Assembly: GCA_910591455.2 (NCBI GenBank)
Contig: OU342816.1
Coordinates: 2,165,769-2,229,768 of the forward strand
DNA length: 64,000 bases
DNA from: Pholis gunnellus
Lineage: Eukaryota > Chordata > Actinopteri > Perciformes > Pholidae
Reading direction: 5' to 3'
The stretch's first letter is position 1; each line of letters begins with the position of its first letter. The notes under the pieces were generated by a model. The model had not been told where the DNA came from, searched no databases, and saw nothing but the letters and a program-made list of their open reading frames with translations. Made by a program: the position numbers and the translations under genes. This document shows positions 53,171-64,000 of this stretch, piece by piece.

Positions 53171-54432
53171 AAACAGCGCCTCACCGCGGTGGAGCTGAGC
53201 GCTACAACTGGGCCTGAAATACCCTCTGCACACGGGCTTCTCGCTGGTTGTTGGTGGTAAACAGCTGGATTCAATTACTTAAACGTGCAACAATTCATTA
53301 AATAAATACATTTACGTAATAATTCATAACGTGAAAGAAGTTTTATGGAGCTGAAAAGTATTCTCAACATCTCTATCCGAAATGTCAAATAGTTTGAGTT
53401 TTCTATTTATTTTGTATTTTCAGTACAGGTATTCAGCATGTGAGTATTAACGGCGTTACCATCCACAACATAGCAAGAACATAACACATCTGCTAATGTG
53501 ACAATATAGTTTTTTCTCTCTCTTGCCTGGCTCCAGAGACATTTCCTGTTATATCTACATTATATGGGGATATATCATCTTTTTAACGTGACATTTTAGT
53601 AGTATCTGTGGTGGGCAATACGCCGGATATCATTGGTAATTTGAAATTATTGTAATAAGAAAAATACTGTATCTTAATATGTATGTTGTCATATGATTGA
53701 ACCATGGCCACTTACCTTGACTTTAACCAAACTTACCCTTTATATATATATATCTTTTTTTTTAAGTTGTTGCAAATAATCATATGTTATAATTAAGAGT
53801 ATATGTAATATACTTGCAGACTCCAACGACAGATGCCTTCCAGTCCCATGGCTTCTTACCATATCAAACTGGTAAATTTAATGAAAATTGAAATGACAAA
53901 AAACATCAATGAAATAAATACAATAAGTTGCTTTTTTTGAGGAATCATACGATGTGTGCGAGAGTAGGAGTGCACATTATAACATCACACATTTTGACTT
54001 CTCATAGCAGCATAAGCAGACGTGAAACTGAAACTTTCAACACTGTCCCATTTAAGTGTCTCAGTGAGTCATGACAGTGGAGTGAGCGTGCACATTACCT
54101 GGACCCCTGGAATGAGCTGAAATGGAATTCAGCCGTCACTAATGTGACTAATTACACCTGTGCCTCCCCCGCTATGCTGTGTCAAAATGTCTGCTGTGAA
54201 AAGTACCTCCTTGGATCGCTGTAGTCTGTTTAAATATAAGCAGTAGCTGCTCACTGCCTGTAATGCTGCCACTGAGCACCACAGACTGGAGGTGAGCTGA
54301 CACCGCTTTAGGCTTCTTCCTCCCCTACAGCTTGATCGCTCTGTTTCTTGCTTTGCCAGGAGATGTATAAGATTCACACACACACACTCACACACACACT
54401 TTCATTTTTCTGTCTTCTTCTCACTTGAGCGA

Positions 54433-54463
<31 letters not shown>

Positions 54464-55012
54464 TTGCACTTGACCAGCCTGCCAGGAATATGATCAGAGA
54501 GAAATACAGGACTTTTAACCTCCAGCCTATGTAAAGAGGCTTATGGTCATTGAGGCTGACAGATACAGACACAGACACACACACACACAGACACACAGCA
54601 GAGGGGGATTTGGGGCTTGTTTTGACATGAAGTCATTGATATGCAGAGGGATTCCAGAGGAAGGCAAGCCAACATGAAGTCAGACGGACAGACAGAGCAG
54701 TCGCTGGTTTTGTTTCCACAGTAAAATCTGATTTAACTGTAAATCATGTCGTTGTAACAGCCAAAAAACATTCGGGGGGAATACAATAAAGGGCTTGGCT
54801 TCTGTGATATTTAATCAAGGGGAGAGGGTCTATTAAAAAATTGATTTCTTTTTTTTATTGCAAACCGGCAGAGTGTCAAATTAAAATGACCCCAAAGAAA
54901 AGTTTGCGCCTGCTTGAGAAGATGATCCTGATTAAAAAAGAGAAAATTATACATTTGCTTTTCATTGTTAAAATGGCTGTATTCTTAAAAAGATATGCAA
55001 ATTATTAGAATA

Positions 55013-55048
<36 letters not shown>
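55013..55048. repeat. (CA)n microsatellite
   Basis: Uninterrupted CA dinucleotides. Confidence 0.95.
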
Positions 55049-55050
<2 letters not shown>

Positions 55051-55205
55051 GTAACCTCCTGCATACCAGATGTATTATGTCAACACATTTGGTTTCAAAG
55101 AGAAAGTTGAGGTTTGTAAACAGTGCGACTTTTCATAAAATCTCTTAAGGAACACCTGAAATTGAGTGCCTTGGAAACCGAGTGGCTGCTGTGCATTCCA
55201 TATAA

Positions 55206-55225
55206 CCCCCCCCCCCCCCCCCCCC
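55206..55225. repeat. poly-C tract of 20 bases
   Basis: Uninterrupted C run followed by a CA tract. Confidence 0.95.
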
Positions 55226-57216
55226 ACACACACACTCACACACACACAACACAGCAGGTTGTAACAACAGTCGAACACGCAAAGGTGAAATGATGTCGGT
55301 GCAGATCCAGACACGAGTTTCTTCGCTGTGCATCCTGACGGGTTCAAGTGAAGATCGAGAACATTGATGAGAGCCGATAAAAGGACATTTGCATATTTGC
55401 ATTTGCCAAAAAGCCCATTATGATGTATAACAATGAGTGTTTCTGTAGGCTTTATTCAGAAATATAACTTTGTTGAGAAATGCTGTTTGTTTTCATTCCT
55501 CTCTTAAACTTCTCCCACATGTTCCAGCGTCACCCTGTTTCCCGTGGAGCCCTGAACGTTGTAATTCTATTTCCACGCAGTGTACAACGTCTCCCCAACA
55601 GGCCGAGCTCTCCTGATGCTCTGGATCAAGTGTTTTTTCTCTGACACACCACAGAGACGAGGAGAGACATGAACAAACTCCGTTAACACAGGAAACATGA
55701 CGCTGTCTGAATCTTCCCTCTGCACACTGGACTCGTGCGCATGCACAAAACACCTGCACGATGGCCCAATCACAACCTCCACAGTCAGGGACTTTGCGGT
55801 CTCGTTACCGCAAAATCCTTAAGGGTTTACGGATGTCCAACTGTCAAATCGTCGAGTGTTTGAGGGCGCTCTCGCAGACATGTTGAGCCCTTTATGAGCC
55901 CTTTCCGTAAGTCCGCATTTCTGCAGACTTTGCCTAAGGGAATTACCCACAATTCATAGCAATGCGACGTTAAACACGGGGTTGCCAGTGGAAGACGGAT
56001 ATGTAAAAATGGTAAAAGAAAGAGAACTACACATAGTTCAGCCTGGCATATTACATTTACACAAAAAAAACATGAAGGATTAAAGATGGTACATGAGATG
56101 TACACAACTGAACCCCTAACATTAACACTAAATGCCAGCTCTTAACCAGTTTCTGTAAGAAATGAGGCCCCTATAATGTCCTCTCCTCTGACATTTCTTT
56201 TCTAGAGTCGGTCCTAGAAAGACAAGAAGTCATAAAAACCCACTTTCACCTCTTCTCAAATTCCCTCCCGGAGAAACCCCACCAGGACACTCCTGAGTAT
56301 GTTGTATTTTGGGCTGCTTCCAAGTCATACAAGTCGCCGCTTTATTGAGTGAACCGACCCATTAGGTTTATGGCCTCGCTCTCCCCTTCTCACTCTGCCT
56401 GAAATACACACTGATGCTGAAATAATACACTGCGTTCCAGCCGGTCTTTGGCAGACAGCCGTTCTTGATGAGTCACCTAATGTATGCTTACTCAGGAGAA
56501 AACTATAATTGGGAAACACACAGACAACAGGTAGCCCTTTCAGCCGGAGTCCTGGGGGAGGGCCAGCCAAAAGAAAAGAATTACCCACTCTGTAAAGTGT
56601 GTGTGCGGAGATGAGTGTTACTGCGAGGAGAAGTGAACAGGAGAGAGGGAAAGTTGTTATAGATCATTGTGAACCTGTTCAGGGGTGTAGAAGATAATGA
56701 GACGTGTAAATCAGGACATGGCAGAGAGTACAGAGTCAACTTTGAATGAACTCCTTCAGAAGCTGACTCAGACTGACGAGCAGTTAACGATGACGAGGCA
56801 ATTTTAGTCAATGTCATGCTTTAACGCTCGCTTAAATTCCTTTATTTTACCACAATTAGTTACAAACTCAGAGTTAGTGCGCACGTGTCTCTGTGGGTGA
56901 GTGTGCACCTCCTTGTCTGTCCGCGTCTTATCTCGCATTCTGCTGCAGCAAACTGCATCATATTTTGGGTGGCCGGTTATGGCTGCATGCTCAAGGACCT
57001 CCCGTGGTTTCGGTGACTCACACTGTCACCAAAACGCCTTTTATTGCTTATTCTCTTCACTCACTACTCTTAACCGGCCCCCAACCGTAAGGGCCGCTAG
57101 TGATAACACAGCTAAGTGCGTTGCAGTGCGGGCGTGTTTGGCTATCAGCTAACTGAAGTACCAGTACACACAGTGCTGAGTACCTCGCCGCAACTCAGCA
57201 GCTGCTAAAGCAGGCA

Positions 57217-57270
57217 GACAGCTTGGTGACGGCTGGTATGACATGTCATACAAGCTGTCACCAAGCTGTC
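57217..57270. repeat. 54-base palindrome
   Basis: Arms 57217-57242 (gacagcttggtgacggctgg...) and 57245-57270 are reverse complements with two mismatches and a two-base centre. No loop, so it is a cruciform-type sequence rather than a typical precursor hairpin. Confidence 0.9.
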
Positions 57271-57953
57271 GTCTTCAAGCCGATCGCTTGCATACATAGC
57301 CTCTTGTTTTTGAGTTTGAATGGAGTGTGATTTAAGAAGCCTCATTTTTCAAGTCAACGTCATAAAATATACACAGCACAGCATGCACAGCGTGATTACG
57401 CCTCTGCATTTACCCATCCCGGTATATTAAGAGCAGTGTTTTATCTTAGTCCTGAAAACAACAACAGCATAGTTGTTTCCCAAACCCAGACCATGATATC
57501 TCCCTAAACCAGATGAAGTTGTCTTTGTGCCTAAACTTAACCAAACCTCAAGGTGGAACTATGCTTCTGCTGAGACATATTGAGATGGTCTTATCACTGT
57601 TTAAAAGTCATGACATAATACTTCCTGTTCTGTACTTTCTATTCTTCCTGTTTATGTTATTTCCTGTTGGCACCCACTCTCATGGCAGATGATCATTTTG
57701 ATCATTTTTTAATGTAGGCTGTATGAAATGAGCTGAGCTCAAACATACTCTAATGTCTAATCTAATGTAAAGGACGAAGACATCTTGTTTCTAATGTGTT
57801 TAGTTTTCTTTTTCCATAAACGTCTTCATACAGCCCAATACGCCCATAAACCATAAATAACAGCACTTCCTAATGTACTTGTACTGCTTTTAGTGTACTT
57901 TATGAAAACACACACATGAAATGAACATGAATTGAATTTTGAACAATAAAAAT

Positions 57954-57959
57954 TTAATG
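57954..57959 (-). terminator. ATTAAA poly(A) signal candidate for the 58 kb frame
   Basis: tttaat on the plus strand; the commonest variant of AATAAA, 55 bases after the stop. Confidence 0.4.
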
Positions 57960-58013
57960 TAACAATCTATTAACAAAACAGATGACGAGCAGCCTGAGAC
58001 GTCTCGCTGTCTC

Positions 58014-58517
58014 TCATCCTGATCTGCTGCAGCCCACAGACGAGAAGAACCTGGAGAAGCAGCCGGTCTTCTGTTCTGGTGTCATCAAGTGGCGTTTGAC
58101 AGACGTGGCGATGTAGTCTTCAAGTACTGGATCCCCTATCTTCAAAGAGACCACCACCATAAGTTTACTGCCCGTCTTCTTGCGCAGGTCCTTGAAAATC
58201 AACTTGTCGAGGCCCTTGAAAGTTTCTGGAGTGACCTCAAAGTCGACACCCTCGACTTCGGCCCATGCCCTTTCAAACAGACGCTGAAACATGGCCTCAC
58301 GTTCCTCGCGTTCCACTAAGGTCAAGTCCAATTTAACTTTCCTGAATGCCCGTGAAACCAGCACCCACAGGAAAACGGACATTTTCAACTTATCTTCCTG
58401 CACAAGATTTTCACGAGTCGCTGAAGGAGCTCTGTTCTGGTCGTCGGCGTCCAGGGATCGTGTTGGTGTTGGGGTTGGTGTTGGTACAGGTGTTGGTGAA
58501 GGTGTCAGTGACTCCAC
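58014..58517 (-). CDS. single-exon open frame of unknown function
   Basis: A minus-strand frame of 167 codons from a GTG at 58515-58517 to TGA. The only early ATG in frame is at codon 46, which would give a 122-residue protein starting MSVFLWVLVSRAFRKVKLDL. The first part is a Pro-Thr repeat (TPVPTPTPTPT); the rest is well-mixed and charged, with REEREAMFQRLFERAWAEVE, GLDKLIFKDLRKKTGSKLMV and a basic Phe-rich end (CFSRFFSSVG). I recognise no domain and no signal peptide beyond a short hydrophobic start. Upstream, TTATATAAAAG (58583-58592, minus strand) looks like a real TATA box about 70 bases before the GTG, and ATTAAA follows about 55 bases after the stop. It resembles, from vague memory, lineage-specific fish families of unknown role. 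It could also be the last exon of a longer gene. Confidence 0.55.
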   Translation of the reverse strand: MESLTPSPTPVPTPTPTPTRSLDADDQNRAPSATRENLVQEDKLKMSVFLWVLVSRAFRKVKLDLTLVEREEREAMFQRLFERAWAEVEGVDFEVTPETFKGLDKLIFKDLRKKTGSKLMVVVSLKIGDPVLEDYIATSVKRHLMTPEQKTGCFSRFFSSVGCSRSG

Positions 58518-58582
58518 AGTGCTGTGCTGTACGTTAGCATGTGGGATCTATAATAGCGTGTCCAGCATGGGCCTGCTACTCT

Positions 58583-58592
58583 TTTATATAAC
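58583..58592 (-). promoter_or_regulatory. TATA-box candidate for the 58 kb frame
   Basis: Reads TTATATAAAAG on the minus strand. Start of transcription would fall near 58555. A short upstream frame (MLTYSTALWSH) would then precede the main one. Confidence 0.4.
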
Positions 58593-58599
58593 AGGAATA

Positions 58600-61500
58600 G
58601 CAGCGCATTTTCTTGGAAAATCATCTGGATTGAACCCTGTGGAGGACCAGTTCAGGTTTGACCCCTCTTGGTTTAAACCATTTCACCAGGTATAGAAGGC
58701 TAATCACTGGAAAATTGCTAAATAAGAAATTCAAACCTTTGGTCGCAATGTCCCAGCTGTACATACCTGATCATCAACGTCTATGAGAATCCTAAAGTTA
58801 GATTTTGATTGAACCCCACAGCTGTTTTAGTTATGAGCATTAGTATGTAGGAGGTAAAGCCACCTTGAGACTGAGGAAAAAACAACAACATTTGGAACAA
58901 CAAAAACACGAGACAAAGCGGGACAAAGCATCTCTGAAACCTTTTGGAGAATGCATCGCAGTTTGCTGCGGCACTCAGAATTAGGCTGCACTTGACATTG
59001 CATTGAATTAAGCCTGCCGTAGAGGAAGGGTGCTCCAAACATTTTTTAGGTTTGGGACCCAAGTGATAAAAGTAGCCCGTCGCCCTGGGACCCAGACTAA
59101 TTAAAACCAGTGACATGTAGGGATGCTGGAGCAGTAGGGCCTGCCAGCTATTTCAGGTCCTGAATCCTGACCTATTGTTTAAAAAGATTAGGATATCTAC
59201 CCGTCTATTGGCCTAATTGAAGTTGACATGGATATTGGGGCCATGATTCAGTGCATGAATCTCCTCACAACACGCTCTCCACTGCAACACCGCCACACAG
59301 CTGCCTCTAGTGTACTACTAGTCATCTCTGTGTTCACATGTTGATCTTATTTCCTGGAATGTGTGGTTATGGAACTCAAATGCAACCTATGTCATGGAAA
59401 AATAGCGTAATGTTGGCCGATGCTGTGTGTGTGTGTGTGTGTTGTTAGCGGTGGTCGTTGTGGTGGTGGGAGAGTGATTGTGATTAATATCACCAGCAAG
59501 TTACACTGACAAGAGTTTATGTCTCGTAAATAGCGAATAAAGAAAAAGACGAAAATGTTTGGAACTAATTAGCTTGACTGGAGAACTTCAAACCAAATAG
59601 ACTCCAAAATCCCAAGACGATGAAGGGAATTCATCGTGAAGGGAATCACAGATTTTGTTTTGGACTTCTTTGTGCTTTTGCCGCTGTCTTTAAATCAAAA
59701 ATTAAGGAGCAGATGAAGCTTTGGAAAGTCATGTTAGTGTGATGGTACGGTGATTTGACCACCGCTGAGGTAACTCACATCCATATGCAGAGCAAGTCTT
59801 TAGTTGTTGTGGTATTTGTCATTGTATAAATGGTACATAGTGGAGTAGTGTTTGAATAATACCACAAAAACATATATGGTCCATAACTTACACAATCAAA
59901 ACTAACATTTAGCGTGGTATTATGCACAAATACACCTTTAGACATTTTGACATGTCACAGAACGTAGAGTAATAACATAACAACAAGAGTGGTCCCAACA
60001 TTAGAAACACCACCCAGTACAATCCATACACTTAGTAATACATATATAGTCAAATGAACACCTCTGTGATCCTATCAATCCATAAAGAACAGTGTTTTCT
60101 CTGTAAAGGTAGAATTTATGTCTGAGCTGTTTTATTGAATCACATTACATTTTTGAAAGTGTGTTTTGAGAGTGTAACGAAGCAGATTTACTCAGCAGAG
60201 AACATCCGTATCATTACAGTCTTGAGCTACGAGGCGATGCATCGCTGTAAGCAGCCAGAGAAGAGCAAGGAAACAGTCAAGGCCATCGGCACAACTGATC
60301 CTCATCATTTTATACGACAGTATAAATGACTGAGCGCGTCTGAAAAGGTGTTTTGTGAAGCCACAGCGTTTGGAAAAAGAACATGTGGCTCAAAACGTAA
60401 TAATGTCACTACGTGTGAATAGAGAGTTGAGAGCACATTTATGTCCTTTCAATGTCTCACTATGTACTGCTCACGCACTGTGGAGTTCATTTACAGCGCA
60501 CAGCAGTGTTGCCAGATCAGATTGACAGTATTTACATGTTGTGCTTCTTAATACTTCTGCTGTTGTAGAGGGAGGTGTGAGCCACATGGACTCTTGGTGG
60601 AACTACACTGCTTTTGGGATATTTCTCTGTAGATGAGAATTTATTTATTTGCTGTTTTTTGTTTGTACAGAAAGACAAAAAGCAACACACCAGAAGGATT
60701 ACGGAGCAGGAGGTTATTCCTGTTTTGTAAAACAAAATCCATCCAAGGATTTTCTGAAAGTCACGATTATATTATTCAAAGATATTCCGTTAACATGTTT
60801 TCAACCTCGCAATAAATCAACTTCAACTCACCCTCACCCAGTGATTTCAGCGTCTACAGCTCCTTCTTAATCCTGTGATGTGGTTTTCCTATAAATAAGG
60901 ACTCATTAGTTACCAATACTTAATCCTAAGAAACTAATGATAAATAATACAAAACTACTAAATAAAGTAAGTAAAAAAAGAACTAAATAAATACTAAACT
61001 AATATTCTCAAAATACATGTAGCACCTTTAACCATGTATCAATAACAATTAGAAATGCAGCTGTAAACTCCACAAAAAAAAAATGCCGCAACTACTATTT
61101 TGACCCACATCTGGCTGCATCTGCTTCCTAAATAAACATTGTGTGCATCTCATCAGACAGTAAATTGCATTACCTCCCATTAGAAAACGACCATGACGAG
61201 GGTCACAGGCTGTTTCCTCAGGGGACGCTCCCCACCAGCGCTCTGTGGAGGAGGAGGAGGACAAACTGTGGGATGCTGGTGTTGCATTTGAATGTGTGCC
61301 AGAGAAATCTCCTCCTCTGTGTCCTTCACCGCCTCATTTCACTTTGTGCAAAACAGCTTCACCCCCCCTTTCTGTCTCCCTCCCCACTTTCTGAGTGACA
61401 CCTGATACAGCTGATATGAGCGTTTGAAGCATTCTGACATCCTTGCACGCAGGTCTGTGTGTTTGATACAAGTCGAATCGTCCTCAATAGTTCATTCACT

Positions 61501-62300
61501 CAGACATTTTAGATGCAAAAATATAAAAGCAGAGCAAAGTGGAGATGATCAGCTGCAGAGATGCGGAGATACAAGCTGCACACACTTAATGAGACGGGGA
61601 GTTTTCGTGGGGAATGAAGACGGATTTGTTTGCTGAAAGCTGCACTTTGCAAACATCAGACTGGAGAGCAAGTGCAAGAACATGTAGTCCGGCTAGATAA
61701 CGGGCAGAGGACAGTGATTTAGAGACCGTGGATGGCAGTAGATTACGCATTGATCAAACACCCTCCTCCCCTTTTTAAATATAGATTTTAGAGAAAATGT
61801 GAAGGAAGCTAATTTACTTGCCAACTATTCCCTTTTGGATCACTGCGAGGAGCAAAAATCAATCACCGGTGGAGAGATATTATCACTTACAGTAAAGTGC
61901 AACTACAGGCCTTCGCTTTGAACTTCGGGCACCGGCTGCAAATTATTTGGACAGCAGTCATTGGTGAAGGTGAGAATGAATAAAAAGTAGGTGGATGGAT
62001 TGTGGTTGAGATCTATAACTATTAATACATCACAGGTCATTTTTAGGCTATTTTAAGGTGACCATTTTTTTGGAAACCTTTTTAAAAAAACGTATAATAT
62101 GCAGATATTTCTCAAATTCATTCACTTTTTTATTTGTGCAATTCACTCTTCTTTCAGGGGCTGAAATAAATATTCTAACTAATATAAATTTAAAACATGA
62201 TATACATTTGAAAGCAGATGCACTGTTCATGGCATGACGGAGTCCTCCATTAATAAATAAACCTATTTTTCATAAACTAGTTATTTAAACCACGGATGCA
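58600..62300. other. intergenic region before the jade2-type promoter
   Basis: No coding exon is identified. A short GT tract lies near 59424-59441. Open frames at 60135-60329 and 61200-61390 (with VEEEEDKLWDAGVAFECVPE) look partly protein-like but have no family or splice support. Sequence at 61780-61905 has homeodomain-type words and may be regulatory. Confidence 0.55.
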
Positions 62301-62399
62301 TCTGTTTTTTTTTATCTTGTATGTCCCATTCCCCCCCCCCTCCCTAAAAGTGAGCCTGTTCTGCTGACGGAGTGAGAGTGAGTCAGGTGAGGGTTCAGT

Positions 62400-63463
62400 C
62401 CCCATCCTCTCCTCTCCGAGGCGCAGTAATCTAGCATTTCTCAGAGTAGGAAGTGCAGTTTGCGGTAACAGTGAATTGAAAGTACGCCATAAATATGGCG
62501 CCAAAAGAGTTTTCAAGCTGATGATAAGAGCTGATTTTTTCTCCCCCCCCCCCCTCCGTGATGTCTTTTTTTGGGGTGTGTTTTTTCTTCTTCCTCGGGG
62601 GTGTGGGGAGAGGTTGAAAGACGAGACCCGCCTGTGCATTTTAGTGCGGAGAGCCGTGCGTGCACGTCCACCGGGTTAGAGGAGTGGAGGCGAGGCACGG
62701 CAGCAAGTGAAGACCGGGGGGAGAGAGCTCCGCGTTGTATTTTGGAAGGAGGGACGTTGCGTAAACTGGCTCGCGATCTTTTCTGACTCATCGTTTGGAA
62801 ATAAAGCATCCTTTTTCTTTTTTCTTTTTCTATTTGATCAACCCTCCTCCTCTTGCTTCCCCCCCCCCTTCCCCTTTTCCTCGCGTACCGCTGGCACCGG
62901 AGAGGAAAACATCGTCGGATATTTTTTTGGACACCACGTTTGGACTGCTTTTTTTTTTTTTTTGCAAAATGCGACATGCTTTCTTGTGAGCGGTATGTTG
63001 TGCGCACCTCGCAGGCTGCTACACCGTGAACAGCAGCAGCACCAGCGGCGGACACCACCACCAGCACCACAACCACACACTGTTTGTTGTTGGTGTTGTT
63101 GTTGTTGTTGACGACTTGTAGAAAAAAAAGAGGCTGCAACTCAGTCTGGCTGCCACTTTTGGATTTTTTATTTCGGATTTGGACTCGGCGGCCGGTCTTT
63201 GCAGAGCAGAGCCGACGCGCTGTCAACGCGGACCGCGCGGGGGAGGGAAGGGGAGGGGAGGGCACGGTCCTGTCACCCAAACGTGCACGCCGGAGTCGGG
63301 GCTGTGGAGCAGCCTGCCAGGGCACCGAGTGGGCAAACTGAACTGCTGAACCCTCCTCCGTAGAACTACATGTGCCAGGCTCCTAATGATCTCCTAATCT
63401 CTGGGAATCGCCCGCCGTGCAGGACCGTGGACGTCTCTGCATCCGACGCTGACTGCGATCAAG
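62400..63463 (+). other. jade2: CpG-rich promoter and non-coding first exon, probably of jade2
   Basis: From about 62.4 kb the sequence turns GC- and CpG-rich with long T-, C- and G-rich runs. A strong donor (gatcaag|GTAAAC) closes the presumed exon at 63463. JADE2 follows CDKN2AIPNL in human, has a long 5' leader and starts translation in a later exon (as I recall). The only ATG frame reaching the donor (MCQAPNDLLISGNRPPCRTV from 63370) does not resemble JADE2. Identity rests on gene order, not on protein sequence. Confidence 0.45.
62485..62500. promoter_or_regulatory. palindromic pair of YY1-like sites
   Basis: CGCCAT and ATGGCG flank aaat (62485-62500), two inverted copies of the YY1 core, close to the left end of the CpG-rich stretch. 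Confidence 0.4.
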
Positions 63464-64000
63464 GTAAACACAAACATTCTGTAATAATGTGCGGGATGAA
63501 AATAACGGAAAGTGGGAGTGTTGCAGGACTACTGAAGTCCACTTTGCTTTGCCGCTGCTGCTGCTGATGCAAGTGCTATGTCAGTGCTAGGCTAGCAGCA
63601 GGGCTCCGTACGCACTTTTTTGCAGCGGGCTTGTCAGTCACAGCAGCAGGGGCGCTTCCACGGTGTCGGAAGCGGTGCATGCGGGTCAAGAGAAAGAGGT
63701 ATTTGCGTGCGCGTGTGTGCGTGTGCGCGCGCGCAGTGCAACGAACGCAAATAACCCGTTTGAAGCCACAACGCGTTGTTAGTGCACGCAGGGAGAGGAA
63801 ATGATCCGGGTAAACTTGGCCGCGTTGTAGCTCTGCAAAATAAATACCGTGAACATGAACGCGCCCCCGGTGGGAATCAAGTGTGAGAGCGGGCACTTGG
63901 AGAGTGTCCAAGTGTGGTTATTTATTTATTTTTGCGCGTAATTGCGACAAAATAAGGGGCCATTTGCAGCGGCGTGGAGAGGAATGTGAGTTGTAACTTG
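63464..64000 (+). other. start of the first intron of the jade2-type gene
   Basis: CpG-rich sequence with a GC/GT dinucleotide tract near 63704-63736. No coding exon is seen before the window ends. Confidence 0.45.

Larger units (their letters stand above)
53171..57950. other. intergenic region between cdkn2aipnl and the 58 kb frame
   Basis: No gene is recognised. There are CA tracts (54368-54397, 55013-55048), a CT tract (54437-54460), a poly-C run (55206-55225), a 54-base palindrome (57217-57270) and a possible repeat (57480-57550). Patches at 54760-55010 and 55375-55480 carry octamer and homeodomain-type words and could be regulatory. Confidence 0.6.

Noticed and set aside
60135..60329. 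64-codon plus-strand frame (IYSAENIRIITVLSYEAM...)
   Set aside because: Somewhat protein-like, but with no splice sites, family or second exon; kept only as a note.
61200..61392. Acidic plus-strand frame with VEEEEDKLWDAGV
   Set aside because: The preceding tttcctcag could be an acceptor, but no donor, partner exon or known domain was found.
62513..63325. A 270-codon open frame on the minus strand
   Set aside because: It is antisense to the CpG-rich leader, full of low-complexity runs (poly-Lys, poly-Val, Arg-rich), and has no domain. GC-rich DNA often leaves such frames open.

Overview
The window is a gene-dense piece of a vertebrate nuclear genome, almost certainly a teleost fish and probably a percomorph. 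It holds spliced genes with GT-AG introns, many CA/GT, CT and poly-C/poly-G tracts, and dispersed elements of types I recognise from fish genomes (Tc1-like transposon, LINE 3' tails, foldback elements). The protein-coding genes are, in order, tcf7 (+), skp1 (-), ppp2ca (+), ube2b (+) and cdkn2aipnl (-), followed by a CpG-rich first exon in the place expected for jade2 (+). This is the gene order of human 5q31.1 (TCF7-SKP1-PPP2CA-CDKL3-UBE2B-CDKN2AIPNL-JADE2), except that no CDKL3 coding exons are recognisable and ppp2ca lies on the opposite strand relative to skp1.

Region by region: 1-18.9 kb is the 3' half of tcf7 (HMG box, nuclear localisation signal, C-clamp, C-terminal tail), with its 5' exons beyond the left edge and introns full of repeats. 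18.8-22.4 kb is skp1, tail to tail with tcf7. 22.4-24.1 kb holds three LINE 3' fragments. 24.3-31.7 kb is the complete ppp2ca gene. 31.7-44 kb is a coding-poor interval with several repeat families, one CpG-rich promoter-like patch near 33.5 kb and unresolved exon-like sequence near 37 kb. 44.0-52 kb is ube2b, which converges on cdkn2aipnl (52.2-53.1 kb), with opposed poly(A) signals only 4 bases apart. 53.2-62.3 kb is intergenic and contains one single-exon reading frame of unknown function on the minus strand at 58.0-58.5 kb. 62.4-64 kb is the probable jade2 promoter and first non-coding exon.

Reconstructed proteins have exactly the expected sizes: Skp1 163 aa, Ppp2ca 309 aa, Ube2b 152 aa; Cdkn2aipnl is 108 aa against 116 in human. 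Three genes have ubiquitin, phosphatase or Wnt-pathway roles: Skp1 is the SCF ligase adaptor, Ube2b a RAD6-type E2, PP2A acts in beta-catenin regulation and Tcf7 is the DNA-binding partner of beta-catenin. Their grouping is ancient vertebrate synteny, not an operon.

The most interesting points are: a tcf7 last exon that can be read usefully in more than one frame, depending on whether the C-clamp exon is included; unexpected substitutions in the normally near-invariant Ppp2ca and Ube2b; a (TG)n tract of about 100 bases right against a tcf7 HMG-box splice acceptor; the orphan reading frame at 58 kb; a promoter-like patch where CDKL3 would be expected; and several near-perfect palindromes.
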